The notes under the pieces are model-generated. The model had not been told where the DNA came from, did not search any database, and saw only the letters and a program-made list of their open reading frames with translations. Below are positions 18,032 through 27,212 of a stretch of 64,000 nucleotides of DNA, piece by piece. Source of the stretch: Kaistella chaponensis (GTDB lineage: Bacteria > Bacteroidota > Bacteroidia > Flavobacteriales > Weeksellaceae). Location: the NCBI RefSeq assembly GCF_900156725.1, contig NZ_FTOI01000004.1, forward strand, positions 1 to 64,000. The letters run 5' to 3'. The position numbers were made by a program, and so were the translations under genes. The number at the start of each line of letters is the position of its first letter. Position 1 is the stretch's first letter.

Positions 18032-18589
18032 ATGAAACCATTTATTTTAGTACTTTTCTGCCTCTCTATGCAGATGTGTTCCCAAGTAAAACAACCCGTC
18101 AAATCTAACGCTATTAAAAATTCAAGCTCAATGGAAAATTCAAGTTCAAAAAAAGAAAATCCCTATTACTCCCGAACTGACCGTACAAAACTCAATGTTC
18201 CGAATTCGGAATGGAAAAAAATACTGGATCCCGAAGTTTATGCAGTGGCGCGCGAAGCTGATACAGAAAGACCTGGAACCGGTAAATACAATCAGTTTGA
18301 TGAATTGGGAGAATATTACTGCGTTGTTTGCGGAAATCATTTGTTCCGTTCAGATTCTAAATTTTCTTCAACTTGCGGTTGGCCAAGTTTTTTCGAAGCC
18401 GATAAAGAAGGCGTTTCTTACAAAAGAGATTCCACCTACGGAATGGAACGTACAGAAGTTCTATGTAAAAGATGTGATTCGCATTTAGGACACGTTTTCA
18501 ATGACGGACCACCTCCAACTGGAACCCGTTTTTGTATGAATTCTGTAAGTTTGGATTTCCAACCGGATGCTAAAACAGCTGAAAAATAA
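18032..18589 (+). CDS. msrB: Peptide-methionine (R)-S-oxide reductase, lipoprotein form
   Basis: The 185-residue enzyme repairs methionine-R-sulfoxide. A lipoprotein signal peptide (FILVLFCLSMQMCSQ, lipidated Cys16) places it in the cell envelope. The MsrB domain spans about 55-180 with zinc Cys97, Cys100, Cys145 and Cys148, the fold motif CGWPSFF, and catalytic Cys168 in GTRFCMNSVSL. A Ser/Asn/Lys-rich spacer (residues 20-45) separates anchor and domain. The frame stays open upstream to a TTG at 17948, but the signal peptide starts at ATG 18032, so I chose that. Role: repair of oxidised envelope proteins. Confidence 0.95.
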   Translation: MKPFILVLFCLSMQMCSQVKQPVKSNAIKNSSSMENSSSKKENPYYSRTDRTKLNVPNSEWKKILDPEVYAVAREADTERPGTGKYNQFDELGEYYCVVCGNHLFRSDSKFSSTCGWPSFFEADKEGVSYKRDSTYGMERTEVLCKRCDSHLGHVFNDGPPPTGTRFCMNSVSLDFQPDAKTAEK

Positions 18590-18678
18590 CAATTCTTTTA
18601 AAATAAAAATTGCTCACTGTCAATTTTCATTGGGTAATTTTTATGAAGCAAATAAGTTCAACCATTAATTCTTTGAGC

Positions 18679-18861
18679 ATGTTAGAACATTTTTATACTT
18701 GTCCCTATTGTTGGGAAGAAATTTCCGCTCTTTTGGATCCGTCTATTTCTAATCAAACCTACATCGAAGACTGCGAAGTTTGCTGCAATCCTATAGAATT
18801 GCAGGTGATTTTTGATAGGGAAGAACTGATCGGATTTGAAGCGCGAGATATTGAGCAATAA
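18679..18861 (+). CDS. CPXCG-motif cysteine-rich small protein
   Basis: A 60-residue protein with two Cys pairs, FYTCPYCWEEISALLDP and YIEDCEVCCNPIEL, matching the CPXCG zinc-ribbon-like family. It should bind zinc; the function is unknown. An in-frame ATG at 18643 would add 12 residues. I prefer 18679 because family members usually begin a few residues before the first CxxC. It follows msrB by 89 bp on the same strand and could be co-transcribed. Confidence 0.8.
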   Translation: MLEHFYTCPYCWEEISALLDPSISNQTYIEDCEVCCNPIELQVIFDREELIGFEARDIEQ

Positions 18862-19019
18862 AATTTCTTAAAAAAGGACCAAGTTTAAAGAATTTTGGAA
18901 ATTAAAAGTTCCTATTTTTCTGTGCAGAAAATCAAATAAATCTTTAAGTATATTTTTATTTACGGTTCCGATCTCATCAATGAGTTTCCTGATTTTGCGA
19001 GGTGGACCAGATGCGATAA

Positions 19020-19053
19020 CAAAAAAATGCAGCCATTTAAGCTGCATTTTTTT
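19020..19053. terminator. Bidirectional terminator
   Basis: AAAAATGCAGC and GCTGCATTTTT form a perfect 11-bp stem with a seven-base loop, flanked by A run and T run. It sits between two convergent genes, the CPXCG protein and the lipoprotein ending at 19074, and can terminate both. The rest of the gap (18862-19019) shows nothing recognisable. Confidence 0.85.
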
Positions 19054-19073
19054 AGGTCAAAATTGAATATTAT

Positions 19074-19583
19074 TTACGATAATGGAGCTCCTACCTGCAA
19101 GTCACATCGATGATGAGGTTCACCGTGAGCGGGATTTAGCGCGGGTTTCGGTCCTGTTGCTTGTGGCACTGAAACGGCTGTTGGAGCAGGATTTGGCATT
19201 GACGGTGAAATCGGATTCGTATTAAAATTGGGATTATTGGCTTGTGTTTGCGGAGCAGTAATTTGTGGCGCAGGAGCTTTTTGAGGCGCACTGTCAATCG
19301 GCGCTCCTACAGCAATATCGCAACGGTGAAATGGTTGTCCATGAGCAGGATTTAACGCTGGTTTTGCTGGAGATTTTACTGTTTGAGGTTCATTCGGTTT
19401 GGCTGCGACAGCATTTGAAGGAATAACTTCAACTGTTTCCGCAGTTGGTATTTTATCATTGCTCACTTCAACTTGAACAGAATCAGAACCTGCAGTTTTT
19501 TGGTTTTCCACCGTATTCGTTTGCTTTTTTTCGCAAGACATTAGAAGCGCTGCCGAAATTATTATTAAAGGTAAACTTTTCAT
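19074..19583 (-). CDS. Lipoprotein with two NPAHGxPxHRCD repeats
   Basis: The 169-residue protein has a lipoprotein signal (IISAALLMSCEKK). Its Pro/Ala/Asn/Gln-rich body is probably disordered. Two copies of a sharply conserved module stand out: KPALNPAHGQPFHRCDIAVG near residues 75-98, and KPALNPAHGEPHHRCDLQVG at the C terminus, each followed by APxxS. The fixed His, Cys and Asp suggest metal or heme binding, but this is inference. I recall the HGxPxHRCDIAVGAPL motif from other Bacteroidota lipoproteins of unknown function. A promoter about 100 bp upstream indicates a separate transcription unit. Confidence 0.82.
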   Translation of the reverse strand: MKSLPLIIISAALLMSCEKKQTNTVENQKTAGSDSVQVEVSNDKIPTAETVEVIPSNAVAAKPNEPQTVKSPAKPALNPAHGQPFHRCDIAVGAPIDSAPQKAPAPQITAPQTQANNPNFNTNPISPSMPNPAPTAVSVPQATGPKPALNPAHGEPHHRCDLQVGAPLS

Positions 19584-19686
19584 ATGTAGATTTTTATTGT
19601 TTTTTATTTGTCATATGCAATCGCTTATCTTCATGGGTATTTGTGTTTCCAAACCAATCATGGCGATTTCATATTTTCTATTTTTT

Positions 19687-19721
19687 CAAAAGTAAGGAAT
19701 TTTATTAAAACTTAAAATCAA
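19687..19721 (-). promoter_or_regulatory. Putative promoter of the NPAHG-repeat lipoprotein
   Basis: TACTTTTG (19687-19694, minus strand) matches the -7 consensus, with TTG (19719-19721) 24 bases upstream, inside the end of the receptor gene. It would give a 5' UTR of about 100 bases. Confidence 0.45.
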
Positions 19722-22371
19722 GACCTACATATATATTTGCACCCATGATCGGAGCGTAAACCATTCCCGCATCGAAATAATTCCCGAAAGGATTTTGCGC
19801 ATCAATAATCGGATTATTTTGCATGGATCCTGTGAGATTTTCACCACCGACATAAGCGCGAATGTTTTTATTAAAGTTTCTTGCAATCTGGGCATTAAGC
19901 GTTACGTAACTTTTCGAATATTCCGGTAACTGGTATTCTGTAGGATTAGAATTTAGATTCGGAAGTTTTTGTTGACCAATGAGTTGAAGGGTAGAATCAA
20001 AACTCCAGAAAGCATCTTTCGCTGTTTTTTCGGTAGAATAAGACGCATTGAAAAATCCTCTGTTTTTTGCCATAAATGGAATTTGTCTTTGTCCACCCAT
20101 GAAGTCGGCTTCAACATCATAATATTTGTAAGCCAATCGCAATTCTAAATTTTTCAGAGGAATTACATCCAATTGGGTTTGAAAACTGTTGGCGAAAGAT
20201 TTTCCATTTAGGTTATAGAAAATCAATTTTTGAGGAGAAATATCTAAATCTGCCAAAACCTGATCCTGAAAATCAGTTCTGAAAAAGTCTGCGACCAAAC
20301 TTGCTTTTCGATTAAATAATTTGAATTCCTGTTGCAAACTTGCGCCATAATTCCAGGCGATTTCTGGTTTTAAACCATAAATTTTACCGCCGTTTCCTAA
20401 AATTTCAATTTGTCTGTTAGATCCGAAATATTGCTGACTTTCGGCAAAAACATTGGCTGTTCGAAAACCTCTTCCTGCAGAAAGCCGAAGAATCGTTTTG
20501 GGTGAAAGATCATATTTAAAATTAACTCTTGGTGTGAATTGTGTTCCTGCCAAATTGTGAAAATCTGTTCTGGCTCCTGCAACCAAAGTGTATTTCACGC
20601 CTGTTAAAGTGTATTCGAAAAATAATCCAGGAACGGTTTCTGTTCGTTTGTAATTTTCAGTCAGATAATCCTCATCATATTTGTCGTATAAAAAACTGGC
20701 GCCGGTTTTGAATTTGTTATTCGTATTTCCAATAATACTTTCAAATATTAAATTGGAATAAAAGGTATTTTGATTCCCGAAGTAATTTCTCGGCCCAAAA
20801 AAGCTATCTTGTTGATAAGTGGTAAACTGATTCATCCAACCAATGCTTTGGTAAGGTTTATCTTTGAAAATATAGCCGATTTTATTCCAAATTTCAAAGC
20901 GGGAAAGATTAATTCCAACTCCATACGCGCTTTGTTGAGTCTGATCTATTTTTTTATCAAAATCGGTTTGTCCACCAAATCGCTCATCTTTTACAAAACT
21001 AATTCCGAAATGTGAACCTAATCCAGAGTGTTCTAAGTCGTTATAATTCAATAAATAAGCTGCGTTTATTTGATTTCCTGTTGGTTGATCCAGAAAGCCA
21101 TCATTATTGGAATCTGTTTTTCCTAAAGTCGCATTTCCGTGCAATAAAACCGATTGAGTCCAATGGTCGTTTAAATTTGAGGTAGAAGTCATGTTGGTTT
21201 CAAATCTTCCGTTGACATCTGCAAAAACATTGAGCGCTGTTTCTGGTTTTTCACCAGTTTTTAAGAGTTCTGTATTGATTTGTCCGGTAATGCTTTCGTA
21301 GCCATTCACAACGGTACTTCCACCTTTTGTTAACTGAATTCCGCCAATCCATCTTCCTGGAATTAAATTTAAACCAAAAGGTGACGCCAAACCACGAATG
21401 GAAGGCAAAAGTTCTTTGGTTAATGCGGTGTATTTTTGATCCAACCCGAGCATTTTCAATTGTTTCGTTCCTGTTACTGCATTGGTAAAGGAAACATCGA
21501 CGGTTGCGTTGGTTTCAAAACTTTCAGATAAATTGCAACACGCCGCTTTTAATAATTCTTTGCTGTTGATATTAAAGGTTAAACCAACTTCTTTTTTATT
21601 CAAAGCAGTTGGATCTAATAATTTGGTGACGCGAACTTCCTCAATTGATTTTTCATGTTGATCTTGGTTGGAAGAAATATCGTTTTTTGGCGTGGGATTT
21701 TCGTCTGAATGAACCAAATCACTTTTCACCCCAAAAGGTAAAGTTCGGTCGTAAAGACAACAACTGGGTAGATTTTTGTAAACATCCTCTTGCGCAAGAT
21801 ATTTTTCATTGTCGTGACCAACTTCTGCAATTTTTTTCAGAATTACATCGGCAGAGGTTTTTGCTGGATTAAAATTTAATGTTACAATTTGCGTTTCAGC
21901 ATCCCAAACTGAAGAATCTGCACCAGCAATTTCGGCGGCTTTTTCTATTCTGGCTTTACAAGAACTGCAGTTACCACGAACAAAAAATTGATTTTCTTTT
22001 ATAATGGGTTGTTCTGAAATTGTTTTTTTCAGGAATGAAGGTTCTCTTTCGTAATGACAACAAGGCGGTAATTTTTCGTAAACAGAATTATCTGCTTTGT
22101 ATTTTTCGTTGTCGTGACCAGCTTCTGCAATGTTTTTTAAAATTTGATCTGCGGAAACTTTTGTGGAATCAAATTCCATTTCCAGTTTTTGAGAATCAGC
22201 ATTCCAGCTTGCTGTTTTAGCACCAGATTTTTTAGCGGTGGTTTCTATTCTTTCTTTACACATCGAACAATCACCTTTAACCAAGAAAGTTGCTTTTGAA
22301 ATGCTTTGTGCAAATAGAAAAGAGCTCGTTAATAGAATAGAAAGTACAAGACTTTTAAATAAAATTTTCAT
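19705..22371 (-). CDS. TonB-dependent receptor with two N-terminal HMA domains, probably copper-related
   Basis: The 888-residue outer-membrane protein has a signal peptide (LVLSILLTSSFLFAQ). Two heavy-metal-associated domains follow: FLVKGDCSMCKERIETTAKKSG (Cys35, Cys38) and FFVRGNCSSCKARIEKAAEIAG, each ending in a similar Cys-Cys tail (LPPCCHYER, LPSCCLYDR). The plug carries AACCNLSESFETNATVDVSF, another Cys-Cys site, and GRWIGGIQLTKGGSTVVNGYESITGQINTEL. The beta-barrel ends in GLDFKF. Together this suggests binding or uptake of copper or a related soft metal. The start is the ATG before the signal peptide; an upstream in-frame ATG at 22416 is less likely. The upstream partner at 22440 is Cys-rich. 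Confidence 0.92.
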   Translation of the reverse strand: MKILFKSLVLSILLTSSFLFAQSISKATFLVKGDCSMCKERIETTAKKSGAKTASWNADSQKLEMEFDSTKVSADQILKNIAEAGHDNEKYKADNSVYEKLPPCCHYEREPSFLKKTISEQPIIKENQFFVRGNCSSCKARIEKAAEIAGADSSVWDAETQIVTLNFNPAKTSADVILKKIAEVGHDNEKYLAQEDVYKNLPSCCLYDRTLPFGVKSDLVHSDENPTPKNDISSNQDQHEKSIEEVRVTKLLDPTALNKKEVGLTFNINSKELLKAACCNLSESFETNATVDVSFTNAVTGTKQLKMLGLDQKYTALTKELLPSIRGLASPFGLNLIPGRWIGGIQLTKGGSTVVNGYESITGQINTELLKTGEKPETALNVFADVNGRFETNMTSTSNLNDHWTQSVLLHGNATLGKTDSNNDGFLDQPTGNQINAAYLLNYNDLEHSGLGSHFGISFVKDERFGGQTDFDKKIDQTQQSAYGVGINLSRFEIWNKIGYIFKDKPYQSIGWMNQFTTYQQDSFFGPRNYFGNQNTFYSNLIFESIIGNTNNKFKTGASFLYDKYDEDYLTENYKRTETVPGLFFEYTLTGVKYTLVAGARTDFHNLAGTQFTPRVNFKYDLSPKTILRLSAGRGFRTANVFAESQQYFGSNRQIEILGNGGKIYGLKPEIAWNYGASLQQEFKLFNRKASLVADFFRTDFQDQVLADLDISPQKLIFYNLNGKSFANSFQTQLDVIPLKNLELRLAYKYYDVEADFMGGQRQIPFMAKNRGFFNASYSTEKTAKDAFWSFDSTLQLIGQQKLPNLNSNPTEYQLPEYSKSYVTLNAQIARNFNKNIRAYVGGENLTGSMQNNPIIDAQNPFGNYFDAGMVYAPIMGANIYVGLDFKF

Positions 22372-22439
22372 TTTTTTACATAAGTTTAATGACAGTAAGT
22401 ATTGCCAAAAGAACATTCTTTTGGCTGTTATTTAAGGTA

Positions 22440-22814
22440 TTAACTTATTTTTGGCGGTTGCCAAATGTTTTGAAATGAAAAAGAAAAGTAGGGATTGGAG
22501 TAATCCGAATTTGTTTTTTTATCTGAAAAATGCGGTTTTAAAACCGAATTAAATTCTGGGGTAAGATAATTCATTACAAAATGAACAGAACAAGAATGAC
22601 ACTTGTTGCAGTCATCTCCACAATTATTTTTTTCAGACTTGTTTTTTGATGAGGTAGAATGGCAAGAAGAAGTTTTTTCTTTTTTACAACATTCATTTTT
22701 AGGAGAATTTTGTTCGCAACATTCCGTAGAACTTTGAGCATAAATCATCTGTTTGGGAAGGATAAAAATTCCTAATCCCAAAACAATAAAAAATATTTTA
22801 AAAGTTCTCGACAT
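22440..22814 (-). CDS. Secreted cysteine-rich small protein of the metal locus
   Basis: The 124-residue protein has a signal peptide (FFIVLGLGIFILPKQMIYAQ) and then 13 Cys within about 55 residues (STECCEQNSPKNECCKKEK, DDCNKCHSCSVHF) mixed with His and Lys. It ends in an aromatic tail. I know no named family. It probably binds a soft metal in the periplasm and works with the HMA-domain receptor 68 bp downstream on the same strand. A -7-like box TAATTTTG lies at 22822-22829, only 8 bases before the ATG, which would make the message almost leaderless. Confidence 0.78.
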   Translation of the reverse strand: MSRTFKIFFIVLGLGIFILPKQMIYAQSSTECCEQNSPKNECCKKEKTSSCHSTSSKNKSEKNNCGDDCNKCHSCSVHFVMNYLTPEFNSVLKPHFSDKKTNSDYSNPYFSFSFQNIWQPPKIS

Positions 22815-22916
22815 TCTTTTGCAAAATTACTAAAATTTTTTTAATAAAAAGGATGTTAATTATTCCTAAATAAAGTTAAAAAATGGGGATTCAATCAGTT
22901 GATAACGAATTAATTG

Positions 22917-22924
22917 TATTTTTG
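22917..22924 (+). promoter_or_regulatory. Putative -7 box of the L,D-transpeptidase gene
   Basis: TATTTTTG matches TAnnTTTG 30 bases before the ATG. A TTG lies 15 bases upstream, slightly closer than the usual 17-23. Confidence 0.5.
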
Positions 22925-22954
22925 CCGCACCAAAATCATTTAACATAATATCGA

Positions 22955-23716
22955 ATGAATAAATTCTTTTTAACATTAATATCTGTTTTTTTAGTTTCCA
23001 CGTCTTTTTACAAACCTGAACTGAAAACCAATAACACTGAAAAATATGTAAAAGTTGAACCCACAAAATTAAAATCAAAAATAGAAAAGAAATCCTCGGC
23101 AATTCTTGCGGAAGAACTTTACAAATCCATTGGTTTTGAAAATTTCAATAAACTCAATTTTGAAGTATTTTATAAAGCCTATTTAGGTTTTGAAAAGTTA
23201 AAAAAAGCGGGTGAATTGCCTTTAAAATCACACTTATTGACGGTTTGTGATTTCTCTTTATCTTCAGTAGAAAAGAGACTTTGGGTCATTGATGTCGCTC
23301 AAAAGCAAGTTCTTTTTAATTCATTGGTTGCGCACGGAAAAAATACAGGAGAAGAATTTGCTCAAAAATTTTCGAATACAGAAAGTTCTTATCAAACCAG
23401 CCTCGGTTTTTATATTACAGAAGGTACTTATCAAGGAAATAATGGGTATTCGCTGAAATTATTAGGAATGGATTCTGGGTACAATGATGCAGCCTTGAAG
23501 CGAGCAATCGTAATGCATGGTGCGGATTATGTAAATGAAAACTTTGCTAGAACTCAACATCGAATTGGGCGAAGTTGGGGTTGTCCCGCAGTTCCAAGAG
23601 AATTGGCAGAGCCGATTATCAATACCATTAAAGGAAAAAATTGTCTTTTTATTTATTATCCAGACCATCAATATTTGTCGAGTTCGAAATGGCTGAAAAC
23701 CGACGATAATAGCTGA
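22955..23716 (+). CDS. L,D-transpeptidase catalytic-domain protein (YkuD_2 type)
   Basis: The 253-residue exported protein has an N-terminal signal (FLTLISVFLVSTSFYKPEL). The catalytic half begins LLTVCDFSLSSVEKRLWVID and contains VMHGADYVNENFARTQHRIG followed by RSWGCPAVPRELAEPIINTI, the His and Cys of the murein L,D-transpeptidase catalytic family. It could crosslink or modify peptidoglycan stem peptides; activity is inferred from the motif. It stands alone with its own promoter, and a terminator follows the stop. Confidence 0.9.
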   Translation: MNKFFLTLISVFLVSTSFYKPELKTNNTEKYVKVEPTKLKSKIEKKSSAILAEELYKSIGFENFNKLNFEVFYKAYLGFEKLKKAGELPLKSHLLTVCDFSLSSVEKRLWVIDVAQKQVLFNSLVAHGKNTGEEFAQKFSNTESSYQTSLGFYITEGTYQGNNGYSLKLLGMDSGYNDAALKRAIVMHGADYVNENFARTQHRIGRSWGCPAVPRELAEPIINTIKGKNCLFIYYPDHQYLSSSKWLKTDDNS

Positions 23717-23718
23717 TA

Positions 23719-23755
23719 AAAAATCCCGGTCAGCGATTCGCAACCGGGATTATTC
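23719..23755. terminator. Terminator between the convergent L,D-transpeptidase and GLPGLI genes
   Basis: AATCCCGGT pairs perfectly with ACCGGGATT across a 12-base loop. On the minus strand a run of six T follows, so it is strongest for the GLPGLI gene; on the plus strand the tail is weaker. Confidence 0.8.
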
Positions 23756-23761
23756 TGTTAT

Positions 23762-24577
23762 TTATTGAAGTTCTATGGGGTTGTTGTTTTTCTTTGCTTC
23801 GTCTTTCAGGCGTTCTTCCATTTGTTTTCGTTGATTGGGATCGGTGTTACGCATGGGTCCGTTTCCTCGCCCAGAACTCATCGAAGCTTGCATAAATGAG
23901 ACTGGATCTTTTTTGAACAACGCATTTTGCTTCTCAAAATCTTTTCTTTTAAGTTTTATCAAATTACCGGTGAGGTTAAAAGTCTGCACTTCTGCTATCT
24001 TTTTAGTTTCCTTTAGATCAAATGAGTAATCGCCTTTAGAATCTTCTACTTTTATAATCAAACCTGGAAGACCCGAAAACTTGTAAGGTCCATCTTGAAA
24101 CGGAATTTCTGTTGTAAACCAAGCGTACCAAGTTCTTCCTGCAAAATTTGTTTCTGCTTTTTGGGTTTTGTATTCTCCGATTTTTGCAGTTTCTGGGAGG
24201 ATTTTCCAATCCATTGGACGATCTTCATCGTAGGAATATTGCTCTCTCGCAATTCGTGTCTGAACGGTTTTAACACCAGTTTTGCTATTTTTTTCAATTG
24301 TGAAATCAATATTTGAACGCAGATTTTGCATTTGGGTTCGATCAAAATTAAAACTTCCGGTTTGGCGCGCTCTTCCCAAGATAGAATCTCGTTTTACTCT
24401 ATTTGCACCGTAAAAAATTGATTTTTCGGGATTGATATCCAAATAGGCATTCTCAGTTTTTACGTCATTTCGATTGGTAGAATCTATTTTCATCGAAACC
24501 TGATACAAGAAACGGGTCGCTTGAGCAAAAAACAGTTGAGAAGCTAGACCCAACAATAAAATACTGATTTTTTTCAT
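23762..24577 (-). CDS. GLPGLI family secreted protein
   Basis: The 271-residue protein has a signal peptide (ISILLLGLASQLFFAQ) and the family-naming motif in DGPYKFSGLPGLIIKVEDSKGDYSF near residue 165. RTWYAWFTTEIPFQDGPYKF, just upstream, is also characteristic. The C-terminal tail is basic and low in complexity. This family is widespread in Bacteroidota envelopes, and its function is unknown. It is the only gene between the L,D-transpeptidase and suf regions on this strand. Confidence 0.92.
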   Translation of the reverse strand: MKKISILLLGLASQLFFAQATRFLYQVSMKIDSTNRNDVKTENAYLDINPEKSIFYGANRVKRDSILGRARQTGSFNFDRTQMQNLRSNIDFTIEKNSKTGVKTVQTRIAREQYSYDEDRPMDWKILPETAKIGEYKTQKAETNFAGRTWYAWFTTEIPFQDGPYKFSGLPGLIIKVEDSKGDYSFDLKETKKIAEVQTFNLTGNLIKLKRKDFEKQNALFKKDPVSFMQASMSSGRGNGPMRNTDPNQRKQMEERLKDEAKKNNNPIELQ

Positions 24578-24666
24578 AAAAGTTGATTTAAGGTATTGAT
24601 TCTTAATGGGGAAAAAAGTTAAATTCTTCGTCTATAAAGCAGATAGATAAATATACAGCTACAAAT

Positions 24667-24696
24667 TTGATTTTCATGATATTATTAGTAATTTTG
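24667..24696 (+). promoter_or_regulatory. Promoter of the suf operon
   Basis: TTG (24667-24669), 19 bases and TAATTTTG (24689-24696) fit TTG-N17-23-TAnnTTTG. It lies 29 bases before the sufA ATG. No clear IscR-like or Fur-like operator is recognisable by eye. Confidence 0.75.
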
Positions 24697-24724
24697 CAAT
24701 CTAAATTCATTCTAAATAAAAACA

Positions 24725-25054
24725 ATGATAAAAGTAAGCGATCACGCAAAAGAAAAAGCCATTCAGTTAATGACTGAAGACGGTTTCAAACCTTTTGAAG
24801 ATTTTATAAGAGTCGGCGTTAAAAGCGGCGGATGTTCTGGTTTAGAATATGTTCTGAAATTTGATAATGAAAAAACAGATTCCGATCAGGTTTTTGAGGA
24901 CAATGGAATTAAAATCGTTATCGATAAAAAATCCATCCTCTATTTAGCAGGAACAATTTTAGAATTCTCTGGAGGTTTGAACGGGAAAGGTTTCGTTTTT
25001 AATAATCCGAATGCAAACAGAACTTGCGGTTGTGGAGAAAGTTTTTCTCTTTAA
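24725..25054 (+). CDS. sufA: HesB/IscA-type Fe-S carrier protein
   Basis: The 109-residue A-type carrier accepts nascent Fe-S clusters from the SufBCD scaffold and hands them to target enzymes. The three ligand Cys are seen in VKSGGCSGLEY and in the terminal NRTCGCGESFSL. Length is normal. It is the first gene of the suf operon, 32 bp before sufB, just after a good promoter. The symbol follows position; iscA-like naming would be equally valid. Confidence 0.93.
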   Translation: MIKVSDHAKEKAIQLMTEDGFKPFEDFIRVGVKSGGCSGLEYVLKFDNEKTDSDQVFEDNGIKIVIDKKSILYLAGTILEFSGGLNGKGFVFNNPNANRTCGCGESFSL

Positions 25055-25086
25055 TCGAAAAGAGTAATGTGTAAAATTTAAAATTT

Positions 25087-26544
25087 ATGGCAACTGTTAC
25101 AAAATATACTGAAGACGATCTAAGAGTCGATCTGGAAAATAAAAAGTACGAATACGGTTTTACAACGGATATTGAGTACGACGATTTCCCAATTGGCTTG
25201 AATGAAGAAGTTGTGAAAATGATTTCTGCGAAAAAAGAAGAACCAGAATGGATGACCGAATGGCGCTTGGAATCGTTCCGTATTTGGCAAAAAATGGAAG
25301 AACCGGAGTGGGCAAATGTGAAATATGAAAAGCCAGATTTTCAGGCAATTCGGTATTATGCAGCACCAAAAGTAAAACCGGAACTCGCCAGTTTAGATGA
25401 AGTGGATCCGGAATTACTGAAAACTTTTGCAAAACTCGGCATCAATATCGAGGAGCAAAAAAGATTATCCGGCGTTGCAATGGATATCGTAATTGACTCA
25501 GTTTCAGTAAAAACCACCTTCCAAAAAACATTAAAAGAAAAAGGAATTATTTTCTGCGCAATTTCCGAAGCGATTCGGGATTATCCGGAATTGGTTCGCA
25601 AATATATCGGGAAAGTCGTTCCCAGAGGCGATAATTATTATGCCGCTTTAAATTCAGCGGTTTTTTCAGACGGGAGTTTCTGTTATATTCCAAAAGGCAT
25701 AAAATGTCCGATGGAACTTTCAACCTACTTTAGAATCAACCAATCTGGAAGTGGGCAATTTGAAAGAACTTTACTCATCGCAGATGAAGGAAGTTATGTT
25801 TCTTACCTCGAAGGTTGTACTGCTCCTGCAAGAGATGAAAATCAATTGCACGCAGCTGTGGTAGAACTTTTCGCCATGGATGATGCAGAAATTAAATATT
25901 CAACCGTTCAGAATTGGTATCCTGGAGACGCTGAAGGAAAGGGTGGAGTTTTCAATTTCGTAACAAAACGCGGAATTTGTGAGAAAAATGCAAAAATTTC
26001 CTGGACTCAGGTTGAGACCGGTTCGTCCGTAACCTGGAAATATCCAAGCTGTATTTTGAAAGGAGACAATTCGGTGGGAGAATTTTATTCCATCGCCGTA
26101 ACCAATCATCATCAATATGCGGATACGGGAACGAAAATGATTCACATCGGGAAAAATACAAAATCAACCATTATTTCTAAAGGGATCTCCGCCGGAAAAT
26201 CCAATAATTCTTACCGTGGTTTGGTAAAAGTAATGCCTTCTGCAAAAGGAGCGCGAAACTTTTCACAATGTGATTCTTTATTGATGGGTAATGAATGTGG
26301 TGCACACACTTTTCCCTACATAGAAATCAAAGATCCAACTGCACAATTGGAACATGAAGCCACTACTTCAAAAATCGGAGAAGATCAGATTTTCTATTGC
26401 AACCAAAGAGGAATCAGCACCGAAAAAGCAATTGCCTTGATCGTAAATGGTTTCGGAAAAGAAGTTTTAAATAAATTACCGATGGAATTCGCCATCGAAG
26501 CACAGAAATTATTAGAAATATCTTTGGAAGGAAGTGTTGGTTAG
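25087..26544 (+). CDS. sufB: Fe-S cluster assembly scaffold protein SufB
   Basis: The 485-residue SufB forms the SufBC2D scaffold. Typical blocks are [70 protein letters not shown], and the functional Cys/Glu region [38 protein letters not shown]. Length is normal. It is followed not by sufC, as is usual, but by a small toxin-antitoxin pair 30 bp later. Confidence 0.97.
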   Translation: MATVTKYTEDDLRVDLENKKYEYGFTTDIEYDDFPIGLNEEVVKMISAKKEEPEWMTEWRLESFRIWQKMEEPEWANVKYEKPDFQAIRYYAAPKVKPELASLDEVDPELLKTFAKLGINIEEQKRLSGVAMDIVIDSVSVKTTFQKTLKEKGIIFCAISEAIRDYPELVRKYIGKVVPRGDNYYAALNSAVFSDGSFCYIPKGIKCPMELSTYFRINQSGSGQFERTLLIADEGSYVSYLEGCTAPARDENQLHAAVVELFAMDDAEIKYSTVQNWYPGDAEGKGGVFNFVTKRGICEKNAKISWTQVETGSSVTWKYPSCILKGDNSVGEFYSIAVTNHHQYADTGTKMIHIGKNTKSTIISKGISAGKSNNSYRGLVKVMPSAKGARNFSQCDSLLMGNECGAHTFPYIEIKDPTAQLEHEATTSKIGEDQIFYCNQRGISTEKAIALIVNGFGKEVLNKLPMEFAIEAQKLLEISLEGSVG

Positions 26545-26574
26545 TTTTTTTGTAATTTTAGAAAAATTTTAGAA

Positions 26575-26787
26575 ATGGAAAATACAATTTTAATTAATAA
26601 AATAAAAATTCTGCCTAATTCTTTAAAGGAAGAGGTAAATGATTTTATTGATTTTTTGTTATCTAAGAAAAATAAAAAATCAACAAAAACAATAGAGTCT
26701 TTTTCTGGAATTTGGTCTAAAGAAGAATCAAAAGAATTTGAAAATATTATTAAAAAAGGAACAGAAAATATAGACAATGAGTGGTAA
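26575..26787 (+). CDS. Small VapB-like (DUF2281-type) antitoxin
   Basis: The 70-residue protein reads MENTILINKIKILPNSLKEE followed by VNDFIDFLLSKKNKK, the usual N-terminal pattern of DUF2281-type antitoxins, and has an acidic C-terminal toxin-binding tail (SKEESKEFENIIKKGTENID). It overlaps the PIN toxin gene by 11 bp, as expected for a cotranslated pair. Its composition is more AT/Lys-rich than sufB. The unusual part is location: the pair sits between sufB and sufC in the same orientation. Confidence 0.82.
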   Translation: MENTILINKIKILPNSLKEEVNDFIDFLLSKKNKKSTKTIESFSGIWSKEESKEFENIIKKGTENIDNEW

Positions 26788-27166
26788 TTTGTTAGATACA
26801 AACATTATCATTGATTGGTTTCGAGGAGATGAAAAGACCATTTCATTTTTGAATAACTTCGATTTCGAAATTCCGGTAATAGTAATTGGAGAATTGTTTT
26901 ATGGTGCTGAAAATTCTTCAAAAAAAGAGAAGCATTTTGAACAGATCAAGAGTTTTATTAAAGAAGTTTCTATTATTAATTCAACAAACGAAACGGCTAA
27001 AATTTATGCTTCTATTAAATCACAGCTAAAGCAAGAAGGTAAACCAATTCCAGAAAATGATATTTGGATTGCTGCAATAGCTATTGAAAACAATAAATCC
27101 TTAGTCACAAATGATCAACATTTTACATTGATTAAGGGCTTGAAAATCATTAATTTAAAACAATAA
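26777..27166 (+). CDS. vapC: VapC-like PIN-domain toxin
   Basis: The 129-residue PIN-domain ribonuclease shows all acidic active-site residues in order: Asp in NLLDTNIIIDWF, Glu in IGELFYGAENS, Asp in IPENDIWIAAIAI and Asp in SLVTNDQHF. It probably cleaves tRNA or rRNA when not bound by the antitoxin encoded just upstream. It ends 46 bp before sufC, so read-through suf mRNA must include this pair. Confidence 0.92.
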   Translation: MSGNLLDTNIIIDWFRGDEKTISFLNNFDFEIPVIVIGELFYGAENSSKKEKHFEQIKSFIKEVSIINSTNETAKIYASIKSQLKQEGKPIPENDIWIAAIAIENNKSLVTNDQHFTLIKGLKIINLKQ

Positions 27167-27212
27167 AATATAAAGTTTCAGAACTTGAAACCTGTAACCG
27201 AAGCATACTATT

